DNA of 64,000 nt from the NCBI GenBank assembly GCA_013306675.1, contig JABLUY010000137.1, positions 35,692 through 99,691 of the forward strand, read 5' to 3'. This DNA is from Thraustochytrium sp. TN22. Taxonomy: Eukaryota > Sar > Bigyra > Thraustochytrida > Thraustochytriidae. Numbering within the stretch: position 1 is the stretch's first letter; each line of letters opens with the position of its first letter. Made by a program: the position numbers and the translations under genes. This document shows, one piece after another, positions 29,024 to 38,313 of the stretch. The notes under the pieces are model-generated. The model saw only the letters and a list, made by a program, of their open reading frames with translations, was not told where the DNA came from and did not search any database.

Positions 29024-30854
29024 TCATAGGTTGCCGTGGGCGGCGCGGCGGCGTTGCGCCTCGGCCTGCTGGCCAGCAAGGTTCTTGACGGCCTCGACCA
29101 TGTCAAAGCCGGTGAGGCCGTGGACAGCACCGGGGAGTTGGCCGATCATGCGCGTGACGTCGCCCGTGAAGCCGGAGGCAGCGTTGCCGTCGGAGGAGAC
29201 AAAGACCATCTTCTCGGTCTTGGAGAGAGGCTCGGCGATGCGCGCCGCCAACTCGGGCAACTGCTCCACGATCATCTGCACGACCGCAGCCTCGCCGTAC
29301 TGCTTGTAGGCCTGCGCCTTGGTCTCCAGCACCTTGGCCTCCGCCTCGCCCTTGAGGCGGATCACGTCGGCCTCGGCCTCGCCCAGCGCGCGCACCTTGT
29401 CGGCCTCCGCGTTGGCAATCACCGTGATGGACTTGGCGTTGTTCTGCTGCTCCAACAGGCGGGCCAGCGACTCGCCCTCCTTCTCCTTCTTGATGCGCTC
29501 CACGATCTGATCCGCAATCTCCAGCTGAATCTGCTCCTCCACCTGCTTTTGCCGCGTCTGCTCGCGCACGATGCTCTGCTTCTGCCGCGCCTCCTCGATC
29601 GGCCCAGCACTGTCCGCCTCCGCCTTGGCCTGGTTCACCTCGCGGTCGTACGCCGCGCGCTTCAGGTTCAGATCGCGGTCCGACTCCGCCTCCATCTCCT
29701 TCTGCTGATTCACCGCCACGTGTGCGCGCTGGAACTCCGTCGCCTCGGCCGTGTCCGCGTCTGCCTTGAAGGCCGCCACCCTCTTGCGCGCCTCCGCCTC
29801 GTTCTTCGCCGAGCCCTCCGCCGCCTCGCGCTTTACGATGGACGTCTGCGTCACGCCCAGGCTCACCATGTAGTCGTTCCGGTCGTCCACCTGCTGCACC
29901 ACGTACGAGGCCAGCCCGTACCCCATCGCCTTGAGGTCCTCCAGCACATGCTCCTTCACGCGGTCCGAGAACAGCTGCCTGTTCTTGTACAGCTCCTCCA
30001 CCGTCATCGTGCCCAGAATCTGACGCTGGTGGCCCTCCAGCGTGCGCTGCAGAGAGTTGCGGATCGAGTCCTCCTTGTCCCCTAGGAAGTGTTGCGCCGC
30101 CAGCAAGATGCTCGCCTCGTCCAGCCCGCGCGACCCGTCCTGCCGTACCTCCCACGCGTTCACCTTGACTTGCGCCACGGCCCTCACTTGCACGCGCACG
30201 CCCTTGGCCGTCTCCGCCTGCGTCGACTCGATCTCGATCGTCATGAGCTCCAGCGGCAGCCGCGCCGCCCGCTGGCAGATCCACAGCTTGAACGTCGTGC
30301 GCCCCACGGCCACCTTGGTGCCGGAGAACCCGCTCTTGATGATGGCCTCATTCGGCCCGCCCCTGTGCCGCCCTGCGTCAGCCTCCTGCCCGTCTTTTCA
30401 TCTCTCTTGCGCCTGCGCCTGCGCCACCTGCACCACCACCTGACCAAGCTCCTGCGCCCTCTTGGCCGGCTCCACCTCGCCACCTCTTTTGGCCCCGCCC
30501 TTCTGCTGGGCAACAGCAGCCGCCTCGGACACGCGCGTCCCCCCCCCCCCGGCCGGCCGCCGCCGCGAGCGCTGCGCGGGCGGGCGGCAGCGCTTCGCGG
30601 CGCGCTGCACGCGCGGCGTCGAGGGTGCGAGCTCGCCTCCGCCCGCGCGCGAGGCGACGCGAGGCGACGCGAGGCAAGGCGTGAGGCGCGAGTCTGGTGA
30701 GGAGCCAACCCAGGAACCGCAACATCTCGGATGGCGGCAAGCTAAGCTACGCTCGCGCGCTGCGCGGGGCGGCGCAGCGCGCGCTGCGCGGGGCGGCGCA
30801 GCGGGAGCGCGGCGCGCGCTGGCCTGCCGCAACGTACGTGACGAAGTTGCCCAT
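29024..30854 (-). CDS. Flotillin (reggie), one intron
   Basis: Coding parts are 30838-30854 and 29024-30362 on the minus strand, giving 451 residues that start MGNFVTGGPNEAIIKSGFSG. This aligns with the N-terminus of animal flotillin-2 (MGNCHTVGPNEALVVSGG), so Gly2 is a likely N-myristoylation site; position 4 is Phe, so the flotillin-2 palmitoylated Cys4 is missing. The SPFH/PHB domain covers about 10-195 (TAKGVRVQVRAVAQVKVNAW, TLEGHQRQILGTMTVEELYK). A long Ala/Glu/Lys/Gln coiled coil follows (200-385; EAEAKVLETKAQAYKQYGEA), then the conserved end (PLSKTEKMVFVSSDG, LPGAVHGLTGFDM). Flotillins form oligomeric scaffolds in plasma membrane and endosomal microdomains. Without the mini-exon the protein would lack its membrane-targeting start. 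Same strand as the reductase at 31206. Confidence 0.9.
30363..30837 (-). other. Intron in the flotillin gene
   Basis: 475-base GT-AG intron: donor GTACGTT at 30837-30831, acceptor GGCACAG ending at 30363. It splits codon 6 after two bases (AC + G, Thr). The donor-proximal part contains a perfect 24-base tandem duplication at 30755-30802. The placement is supported by the restored flotillin-2-like N-terminus. Confidence 0.85.
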
Positions 30855-31205
30855 GGTGCTGACGAGCGGCGCGGCGCGGCGTGGTGCGGCGCGCGGGTGT
30901 TGAAGGTTTGCTTGCCGCGACCCGCTGGCTTGTTACAGTCGCCAACCGCCACACGCGCAAGTGGAAACTTGAAGCTGAGTTATTCATTTTACGAATGCAC
31001 CGTGACATGGCCCAAGTCAGCAATCAGCACGTGCAAGGGTAGCGGCTAGATAGCCTGGCTGCCTGCCAGCCTGTGGCTGGCAAGATAGATGGAATTCTTT
31101 CTCTGCTCGCGCCCATGCTCGCGCATGCTCGTTTGCGCACAAGATGTGCTCAACTGCGTGCATCATGATGACTTGGTTGGCGGACAGGACGTGTTTTGTT
31201 GCTGG
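30855..31205. promoter_or_regulatory. Upstream region of flotillin
   Basis: 351 bases between the flotillin start exon and the stop of the reductase gene, both on the minus strand. It is less GC-rich than its surroundings near 30950-31010. No specific element could be assigned. Confidence 0.4.
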
Positions 31206-32489
31206 TTACCAACTCTCGTAAAGACTTGGCAAAAGGCCCGCAGCGACGAGGTCGGCGAAGGCGTCCTGCAGGTCGGCGAGAGGGTCGCGGAGCGCATGGC
31301 GAGGAAAGCCGGCGGAAGAGAGCGCCGAGGTGGAGAAAATCGCATTCCACGAGGCCGTGAGAGACTTGTCGAAAAAGTCCGCGTTGAAGACGTCCGAAAA
31401 TACCGAGCAGCGGAGCCCGTGGCGCGACGCGAGCTCGCGCCAGGCTTGCTCCGCGACAGCCTCGCCGCCGAGCACCGCGAGGCTGGGCTCGCCGTGCACC
31501 GTCGGCACCGCCTCCTCGTCGACGCGCATGCCGAGCGAGGCGGCCAGGCGCGGCCAGCACTCTGCCCAGCAAAATGGCGCGCTGGATGCCACATTGTAGG
31601 CGCAACCGTCCGCCGAGGCGCCCTCGGCCGCGGCCCAGGCCGCCACCTGTGCGATGCGCCGCGAGCTCGAAAGCTGAATGCGCGCCGTCCAATTGCCGCT
31701 CGTGCCGGGGTAAATCAGCGGGCGGCCCTGCTCGCGTAGCACGCAGGCGTAGACGCCGAGCGCCAGCGCCAAGGCTTGGGTCGACGACCTCACGGCCACC
31801 GGGCAGCCCACGATGAAGGACGGCCGCAGCTCAGCCCAAGCGAAGCCGAGCCGCCGCGCGAAAGCAGCCACGCACGCTCGCTGTTCAAAGTACGAGAGCG
31901 GTCCGGGGCACCGCGAGCCGCCCTCCACGAAGGTCTCCTGGTACCCGGCCCAAAGGTACGGCCCGAGGTGCATGCCGTAGTGCTTGCCACCCGTGCACAG
32001 CACAAAGCTCTCCAGTCTCGTGCCCATGTCTTCGAGCGCACCAAAGACATTCTCCAGCCACGCGCAGGATCGCGAGTCCGAGCCGCTGCCGGCCACCTGC
32101 GCGATGACCCCAAAGAAGCGCTCGCGAAGAAAGTTCGGGCTCAACGCCAACGCCGCCGCCAGCACGGGCTCTGCCAGCCCAGCCAGCGTCAGCATGCGCC
32201 TGCAGAGCATCACGTCTCGCACCTTGGCCGGCGCCGTGGCGTCCACGAACCAAAAGACCGCCGCCACGCGCGTCACGCCGGCCTCCGCCAGCGCTTTGGC
32301 CACGGCGTCGCGGTCGCCCAGGTCGGCCCCCACCGGCACCACGCGCTCACAGCCAGCGCGCGCCTTGATCAACCTGGCCTCCTTGGTCGCGCCGCGAGAG
32401 AGCACCGCCACCTGCTCGTAGCTCGCCGCCAGCTCCGCGGCCACGTCGCAGCCGGAGCTCCCCGTGCCTCCAACAACCAGTGCCGCCAT
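31206..32489 (-). CDS. PRISE-type short-chain reductase (5-beta-reductase/iridoid synthase family)
   Basis: 427 residues, complete from ATG at 32489. An atypical SDR: the dinucleotide-binding loop GGTGSSG (7-13) opens an extended Rossmann fold. The PRISE (progesterone 5-beta-reductase / iridoid synthase-like) signature is TGGKHYG, with Lys169, and Tyr200 in LSYFEQ lies 31 residues later. That is the same spacing as the catalytic Lys147 and Tyr178 of plant progesterone 5-beta-reductase. LGFAWAELRPSFIVG, ALALGVYACVLREQGRPLIYPG and AYNVASSAPFCWAECWPRLA follow the family along its length. Family members reduce the C=C bond of enones using NADPH; the physiological substrate here is unknown. No leader peptide, so probably cytosolic. 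Divergent from the large gene at 33758. Confidence 0.83.
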   Translation of the reverse strand: MAALVVGGTGSSGCDVAAELAASYEQVAVLSRGATKEARLIKARAGCERVVPVGADLGDRDAVAKALAEAGVTRVAAVFWFVDATAPAKVRDVMLCRRMLTLAGLAEPVLAAALALSPNFLRERFFGVIAQVAGSGSDSRSCAWLENVFGALEDMGTRLESFVLCTGGKHYGMHLGPYLWAGYQETFVEGGSRCPGPLSYFEQRACVAAFARRLGFAWAELRPSFIVGCPVAVRSSTQALALALGVYACVLREQGRPLIYPGTSGNWTARIQLSSSRRIAQVAAWAAAEGASADGCAYNVASSAPFCWAECWPRLAASLGMRVDEEAVPTVHGEPSLAVLGGEAVAEQAWRELASRHGLRCSVFSDVFNADFFDKSLTASWNAIFSTSALSSAGFPRHALRDPLADLQDAFADLVAAGLLPSLYESW

Positions 32490-33757
32490 GTTCGTCCTTG
32501 ATGTTTATGCCTTCGTCCTGCAGCGCTTGTGCGCGCTCCTGGCTGCCAGCGACTCGAGATCTGGCTGGCCTTGGCCGTCTTCGCCGCGGCTGCTGCAGGT
32601 TTCGGCTTTGTCAGCTGCAAGCCGCAAGCCGATCAGTAGCGCGCCGACGGCCTGCAGCGTTTGCTCGCAATCGCAGCACCTCGGCTCCCTCGCGTCGAGT
32701 CGGCGCGGGCTCTGCCGCCTCGCCTCCGCATTGTCCTCCCTCGCGCCGGCGACGTTGCTGCTGGTCACAGACTTTTAGACCGCCCGGGGTACAGCGAGAA
32801 GAGGAGCGTGCCACAGCTTCGTCCCAGGCTTCGCGGGAACGCGGGCCTCACCGTGGTACTGCGCAGTGCGCAACGCATTTTTGACCGCTCTCTCAGCTGC
32901 CACTGCCATGGCCAGTGCCGGACGTTGTGAGTGCCAGTGCCAAAATCCAGTTCATGTACTGCACGAGCGCACCGCCGCCAGGGCGGCGCGTTGTTGTTGC
33001 GTCGGGGTGAAGTCGCTGCAGTGGTCGGCAGCGCGCTCTGCAGCGCGCGGCCTGCATGGCCATGATCCAGCCTGAATGGCACGACAGATGGTTCGATGCA
33101 GAGAGCACTGGCACTCGGGCCCAACAAGACCCATATTTCGTACCCTCCCGAAGAACCACCCAAATGGATCTATCTTTGGAGGTTGCTGAGGCGCTGGCGC
33201 TGTTGCCTCCAGCAAGACAGCCAGCCAGCCAGACAGCCAGACAGCCAGCCAGCCAGCCAGCCAGCCAATTGTCAACTAGCCAGGCACTGGTTCGTCCCAG
33301 TCCAGACCCCATTCACTAACTGTAAGGCCTCGACGCTGCCGCAGCTTGCCCTGCAGCAGCGCATTCGAGCGCCCGCCGCATGCCAGCATGCGGCCTAGAC
33401 CTTTCGCATCGCTGCTCCAGCATCCCGGGAGTAGTAACCGTGCGCGACAGCGCCACCGACTCCGACTTCGACGCGACCTCGGCCCCAAGCCACGGCCCCC
33501 TACTGGCTACCGCGCCTGCTGCATTTTCTGACACGCCGAACACTGTGTCAGTGTTGTTGTCCTCCCCACCACCACCACCACCCCGGTACTACCGTGCGCG
33601 GAGGCCGCCAACGGACATCAACGGCAAGATAGTAGCGGTCGCAAGCGAATGCACGCGCCGGGAGGGCCGCGAGGCGGTGCGTCAACGCTGCGCGGCGGCA
33701 AACCCACACGGCGCGGCGGCTACGGCGGCGAAACGCGGCGGCGAGGGCTCAGGCGCG
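32490..33757. promoter_or_regulatory. Upstream region between divergent genes
   Basis: 1.27 kb between the reductase start and the large plus-strand gene. It contains a CCAG/CAGA tetramer run at 33223-33262 and a CCA run near 33569-33582. The frame of the plus-strand gene is open back to 33380, but its composition there is low-complexity. No other gene seen. Confidence 0.5.
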
Positions 33758-36700
33758 ATGGCGGCGAGCATGACGGTGGCGCCGCCGCCGGCACAGCTGG
33801 CCGGCCTGCGCAGCGAGCTGTATCGAGCGTACGCGCCGCTGACGCTCAAGGCGTGGCTGGTCTTCGTGTGCGACTGCAAGGCGCTGACGGTGACGCGCGC
33901 AAGAGCAGTGCGGCTCTTCGAGGCCGGCCTCGCGGAGCAGGCCTTCGTGGAGGAGGCAGGCAAAAAGAGGCGGACGTGCAACAAGCGCTCAGAGAACGAG
34001 CGCGCCGCGGCCACGCAGCGCTATCTGGACCGCCTGCGCGGTACCGAGGCCAGTACGACGCCGCCCAGCAAGGCGCAGCGTCGCGGTCGCGACGACGATA
34101 GCAGCACCCGTACCCGTACCAACAACAGCGCGACCAACAGCGGCCGCCCCGTACCGGCGCAGTACCACCACCCCGGCCACCGGCGCCAGCGGCACCATGA
34201 CGTGATGGAGAGCAAGGAGAGCGGGCCATGGGAAACCAAGACCTGCGGCGGCGCCGAAGGTCCGGCCGCACTCACGTACGAGGCCTTTGGCTTCTGCGTG
34301 CACCGCCTGGCGCACCAGGCGTACGAGCACGCGGCGCGCCCGTGCCAGACCTTTGCCTATCTGCACCTGCTGCCGCTCGCGGCGCGCCGCCGCGTGGGCT
34401 TCCACGTGCTCACCTTCGCGGAACCTGCCGTGCTGCGCTGGCTCGACTCGGGCGATACCAAGATGGGCTTGCGCTCGCTCTTCAACTCGTATGCCCCCCG
34501 TGGAACACTCACGCTGGCTGACATGCGCCGTATGTTGCGCGATCTCGAGGTCTTCCCCGAGTACGTCTCGCTTGTCGCGCTGCAGGACGCCTTTTACGAG
34601 ACGCTGCAGGAGTGCACCTGGGAGGACGCCCTCTGCAACGTTGGCCAGCAGAGCCAAGTCTTCACGCGCGCGCTCGACCTGCCCACCTTCACCGAGTGCC
34701 TGCTGCGCGTGCTCGTCAAGAGCGACCTCTTCGGCACCAAGGTGACCTCGGCGCGAGGCCTCGTGCCGCTCCTGGACCGCTTCCTCTTCCCCCGCCGCTT
34801 CATCCGCGGCCACAAGGCGGCGGCCAAGTCCTCCGTCGAAGCGCCGCTCCAGCGCTCCCGGAGTGCGCAGCTCAATAGACCGGCCACGGCCACGGCCGCC
34901 CTAGCGCGAACCAGCAGCACGCGCAGCACGAGCAGCCACAGCCCATCCGGCGCGGACGACCGCGGCAGCCTCGGCTTCGGCGGCGATATCTGGCCCTGGC
35001 CGTCCGCGAGCGAAGCCGGCGCGGGCGATGTGAACGACGACCCCCACTCGGAGCAAAAGGAGCCTGAGCACGAGTCGGCCTTTATGATCTTCTCCAAGAT
35101 CTGCCGCGACAGCCGCCGCCGCAAGGTCGCGCAACTCGAGATCTTCGAGTTCCTCGACGGCTTCGCCACGCAGGCGCAACGCGGCGCGGACTGGCCGGGC
35201 TTGTTGGCGCAGCTCCAGAGCACGCGGACGGCCTCGCCGGGCGCCGCGGTGGCCAAGGCGGCCAAGGCACGCAGCGGCCTGAGCGGCAAGACGCCAGCCT
35301 TCCGCAGCCCGGTAGCCTCCCGCGAGCTCCAGGCGGTGCGCAAGGCCGTGGCCACCTCGGTGGCCAGGGACCCGCGCGCCAAGGCGGCACGCCGCGCCCT
35401 GCGCTTCGGCGCCGACGGCGGCATGGACGACGATGACCCGCTCAGCAACCAGTCCGACGAAACGGACATCAGCGACGACGAGAACCAGGTGGGCGCCCGC
35501 CCGCCCACCTCGGCGTCGGCGCGCAGCAGTGCCGCGAAGTCGCCGGGCCCGTCCCCGGCGAGTCGGCGCAGCGCCTTTGGCGTGCTCAAGACGCCGCAGG
35601 GCTACGTGTCCATGAAGGAGCACGAGGTGGTGCTGACCAAGCTCAAGGCGCTCGAGGACGCGCTCGACCTCGGCGACATGGACGACCTCAACTGGGACGG
35701 TACGCTTGAAGACGCCGAGGCCAAGATGAAGGACCTGCTTCCGCTCATGATGAGCGAGGACGCCAACGAGTCCGCCACTGCCTCGGACAAGTTCGAGATG
35801 CTGGACAAGATTGTCCGCAACCACAAGGACTTCAAGGAGCGCGAGGCGCGCCAGAAGCTCGAGTGGGAGGAGGCGCAACGCGAGGCCAACGAGTCGGCGC
35901 TCCGCGAGTTGCGCGAGATTTTCCCGCCGTGCATCGCGCAGGGCACGGCCATGAAGGACCTGCGCGAGGTCTTCCAGCTGCCGGCCGCGCTCGCCAAGCG
36001 CGTCTTCCAGCGCAAAGCGCTGCGCCTGCTGCACATGGAGCAGGAGGAGATCGCGCGCATGCACATCGCTGATCTCACCGGCACCTTCTCCACGCAGGGC
36101 CTCGACCTGCGCGAGCTGCGCGCTGTCTACGCCACGCTGCCCGAGGAGTTCGGCGCCGACGGCGACGGCAAGAAGGCGGCCTGGCGCGAGGGCGTCCTGC
36201 ACACGCTGCAGGACATGATCAAGCGCTTCGACGCCGGCTCGCTGCCCAAGTCGCAACAGCGCAACTCGGCCTACGACGCGCCAGTCGGCGGTGCCAACGA
36301 GGGCGCCGCCGTCCCGCCCAAGCCTCCGACGCATTCCACGCCGCACAAGAACCCGCTCGCTGCAGCCGCTGCCGCCGCCGCCGCTGCCGCCATCGGTGGT
36401 GCTGGTGCAGAGGACGGCGCCCCCGCGAACCCGCTGGCCGCGGCCGTGGCGGCCGCCGCCGCCGCCAAGACCGCGGGCAAGAACCCGGCGGCGCCCCAGG
36501 GCGCCGCCAAAAAGACAAATCCTGACGGCGATGCGGCCTGCCGCCGCCAGGGCGTCAAGCCAGCGGACTTCTTCAGCGAGCTTCGCCGCCGCGCCTCCGT
36601 CATTGGCACCACCTGCCCCAAGGCCGACGACGACGACGACGACGATGGCGGCTCGCTCGCCAACATTGCGCGAGGTTTGCGCAACCGCGGCAGCGGCAGC

Positions 36701-37141
36701 GACGAGGACGAGGGTGACGTTCTCGAGCACAAGAACGACGACGGCACGCCATCCAAGCGCCCGCGGAGCGCCGTCTCGCAGCTCATCAAACAGTGCGCGC
36801 AGCGCACCGCCTCGCCCGGTCCGGCCGACGCGGCCACGGCGGCCGCGTCGCCCGGGCCCACCTCGGCCTCGGCCGCTGCAAGCCCGGCGGCCGCTGGCGT
36901 TGCTGCGGCCGGCCCGGCCGCCGCCGCGGGCGCCGCGGCCACGCCCGTCTCCACGCCGGCCAGGAGGCTGCCGCGCCCGGCCCTGGCGGCAGCAGCGGAG
37001 GTGCCGGCGGCCTCATTGGCGAGCTCTCCGCCGTGCTGCTCATGCGCAGCAAGTCCTTGTCCAACATGGAAGACTCCTGAAGAGCGATCCGATCGACCTG
37101 GCCGCGCCGATCGACCTGGCCGCGCCATCTCCAGGATTTGA
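33758..37141 (+). CDS. Large protein with EF-hand-like helical modules
   Basis: 1127 residues from the ATG at 33758 (MAASMTVAPP); an upstream ATG in the same frame exists but adds only low-complexity sequence. Not assigned to a named family. Two helix-loop-helix modules resemble degenerate EF-hand pairs of the TPPP/p25 type. One is split by a disordered insert (LRSELYRAYAPLTLKAWLVF at 17-36, and LTYEAFGFCVHRLA at 172-185). The other is continuous (LRSLFNSYAPRGTLTLADMRRMLRDLE at about 238-264, then LDLPTFTECLLRVLV). No canonical calcium loop is intact. The middle (750-900) is a charged helical region, perhaps coiled coil. The C-terminal third has poly-Ala, an acidic run near 955-962 and Pro/Ala tracts. 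A cytoskeletal or centrosomal role is a guess from the module type only. Confidence 0.72.
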   Translation: MAASMTVAPPPAQLAGLRSELYRAYAPLTLKAWLVFVCDCKALTVTRARAVRLFEAGLAEQAFVEEAGKKRRTCNKRSENERAAATQRYLDRLRGTEASTTPPSKAQRRGRDDDSSTRTRTNNSATNSGRPVPAQYHHPGHRRQRHHDVMESKESGPWETKTCGGAEGPAALTYEAFGFCVHRLAHQAYEHAARPCQTFAYLHLLPLAARRRVGFHVLTFAEPAVLRWLDSGDTKMGLRSLFNSYAPRGTLTLADMRRMLRDLEVFPEYVSLVALQDAFYETLQECTWEDALCNVGQQSQVFTRALDLPTFTECLLRVLVKSDLFGTKVTSARGLVPLLDRFLFPRRFIRGHKAAAKSSVEAPLQRSRSAQLNRPATATAALARTSSTRSTSSHSPSGADDRGSLGFGGDIWPWPSASEAGAGDVNDDPHSEQKEPEHESAFMIFSKICRDSRRRKVAQLEIFEFLDGFATQAQRGADWPGLLAQLQSTRTASPGAAVAKAAKARSGLSGKTPAFRSPVASRELQAVRKAVATSVARDPRAKAARRALRFGADGGMDDDDPLSNQSDETDISDDENQVGARPPTSASARSSAAKSPGPSPASRRSAFGVLKTPQGYVSMKEHEVVLTKLKALEDALDLGDMDDLNWDGTLEDAEAKMKDLLPLMMSEDANESATASDKFEMLDKIVRNHKDFKEREARQKLEWEEAQREANESALRELREIFPPCIAQGTAMKDLREVFQLPAALAKRVFQRKALRLLHMEQEEIARMHIADLTGTFSTQGLDLRELRAVYATLPEEFGADGDGKKAAWREGVLHTLQDMIKRFDAGSLPKSQQRNSAYDAPVGGANEGAAVPPKPPTHSTPHKNPLAAAAAAAAAAAIGGAGAEDGAPANPLAAAVAAAAAAKTAGKNPAAPQGAAKKTNPDGDAACRRQGVKPADFFSELRRRASVIGTTCPKADDDDDDDGGSLANIARGLRNRGSGSDEDEGDVLEHKNDDGTPSKRPRSAVSQLIKQCAQRTASPGPADAATAAASPGPTSASAAASPAAAGVAAAGPAAAAGAAATPVSTPARRLPRPALAAAAEVPAASLASSPPCCSCAASPCPTWKTPEERSDRPGRADRPGRAISRI

Positions 37142-37397
37142 AGGGCCTCGCAGCGAGCGCGCAAGCAAAGGCCCCCAGCCATCGAAGCGCTGTCCTGGCA
37201 GAGATCTCTAAATTGATAATCAAGTGCTCAGAGAGAGAGAGAGAGAGAAACGATGTCTACTTCGCCCAAAGCCCCGCTCGCTGCAAAGCTCAATTTGCGT
37301 ACACATGATCGTCGGCCGGTCACCCAACCGGCGCTGCTCGTTGCCTCCGCTCGCGCGTCGTATGGCTATATGTGTCTGTGTCAGCATGCCACGGCCT

Positions 37398-37761
37398 TCA
37401 CCTCTTCTTGCCGCTGGGCAGCTTGGTCTCCGTGAAGAGCACGTGCCGCCGCACGATGGGGTCAAACTTCTTGAGCACCAGCTTCTGCGGCGTGTTGGTC
37501 GGGTTCTTCATCGTCGTGTAGTAGAACCCCGTCCCGGCCTCGCTCGCCATCTTGATCAAAATCCGCCGGCCCTGCGCACGCGTCGCGTCGCCCTCCGTCA
37601 GCCCTCCGTCGCGCCCGCGCGCCCGCCCGCCCGCTCGCCGGCCCCGCGCGTCGCCGCCCGCGCGCCGCCTGCTTTGAATTTTCAAAAAAACACGCCCGCG
37701 CCCCGCCCCGCCCCGCCCCGCCCCGCCGCTCGCGCGCGCGCGCGCCACCTACCTTGGCCAT
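37398..37761 (-). CDS. Ribosomal protein bL33, mitochondrial type (one intron)
   Basis: Coding parts are 37753-37761 (ATG GCC AAG) and 37398-37571 on the minus strand, giving 60 residues: [20 protein letters not shown] followed by [20 protein letters not shown] and a short basic tail ending PSGKKR. Length and sequence match bL33 of bacterial and mitochondrial large subunits ([20 protein letters not shown], [19 protein letters not shown]). It lacks the Cys pairs of zinc-binding bL33, as mitochondrial forms do. Without removal of the intron the frame would carry an Arg/Gly/Ala insert after Lys3. No cleavable presequence is seen, usual for mitochondrial L33. Divergent from the cation transporter at 38314. 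Confidence 0.9.
37572..37752 (-). other. Intron in the bL33m gene
   Basis: 181-base GT-AG intron with donor GTAGGT at 37752-37747 and acceptor GTGCGCAG ending at 37572, between codons 3 and 4 (phase 0). Contains a CCCCG repeat (37698-37725 on the plus strand). The acceptor hexamer GCGCAG is the same as in the Hsp33 intron. Confidence 0.85.
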
Positions 37762-38196
37762 GGTGCCGCGCCCCGCCCGCTCCTCGCCGCCGCCGCCGCC
37801 GCCCGCGCGAGCGAGCTAGGTCTCGCTCGGTCGGTCGCCGCGCGCTCGCGCTCTGCGGCGGCCGCGGCGCCTCCGCCTCCCTCCATTCGGCGCAGTGCTA
37901 GCTAGCTAGCTAGTTGCAGCAGCCATCGCCTGCTAGCTAGAGCTAGCTAGCCACAGCCAGACAGACACTGCCGGCAGCCAGACAAACAGCAGTCGCCAGT
38001 CAGTCAGACGGAAACTGGGAAAGGGAAAGAGAGCGCGCGCAACAGCAGCCGCCCCGCAAGCCCGACTTGCGGAGCCCGCCACTTCAAGTGGCGCGGAGCC
38101 TGGCAGATGCGGCGTCTGAGGCGCGGCGAGGCGAGGCGAGGCGAGGAGGCGCGAGGATCAGCGGCGGCAGAAGCGCGACGCGCGGGGCGCGGCGGC

Positions 38197-38237
<41 letters not shown>

Positions 38238-38313
38238 GGGCCCGCGCGGAGGCGAGGCCAGGCGAGGCCAGGCGAGGCCAGGCGCGAGGCGAGGCGCGAG
38301 GCGAGGCGGGAGG
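37762..38313. promoter_or_regulatory. Shared upstream region, bL33m / cation transporter
   Basis: 552 bases between divergent starts. It contains GCTA repeats (37899-37945), a GGC run (38189-38237) and a 10-base unit GGCGAGGCCA in three tandem copies at 38251-38280 just before the transporter start. Confidence 0.55.

Noticed and set aside
30376-30740. Minus-strand frames starting at 30740 as an alternative flotillin start (MPPSEMLRFLGW)
   Set aside because: Joining this to the flotillin frame gives an N-terminus unlike the family, whereas the 30838-30854 exon restores the MGN...GPNEA start of flotillin-2.
34901-36730. 609-codon minus-strand frame opposite the EF-hand-like gene
   Set aside because: Antisense low-complexity; the plus-strand frame has coherent helical modules and a longer uninterrupted length.
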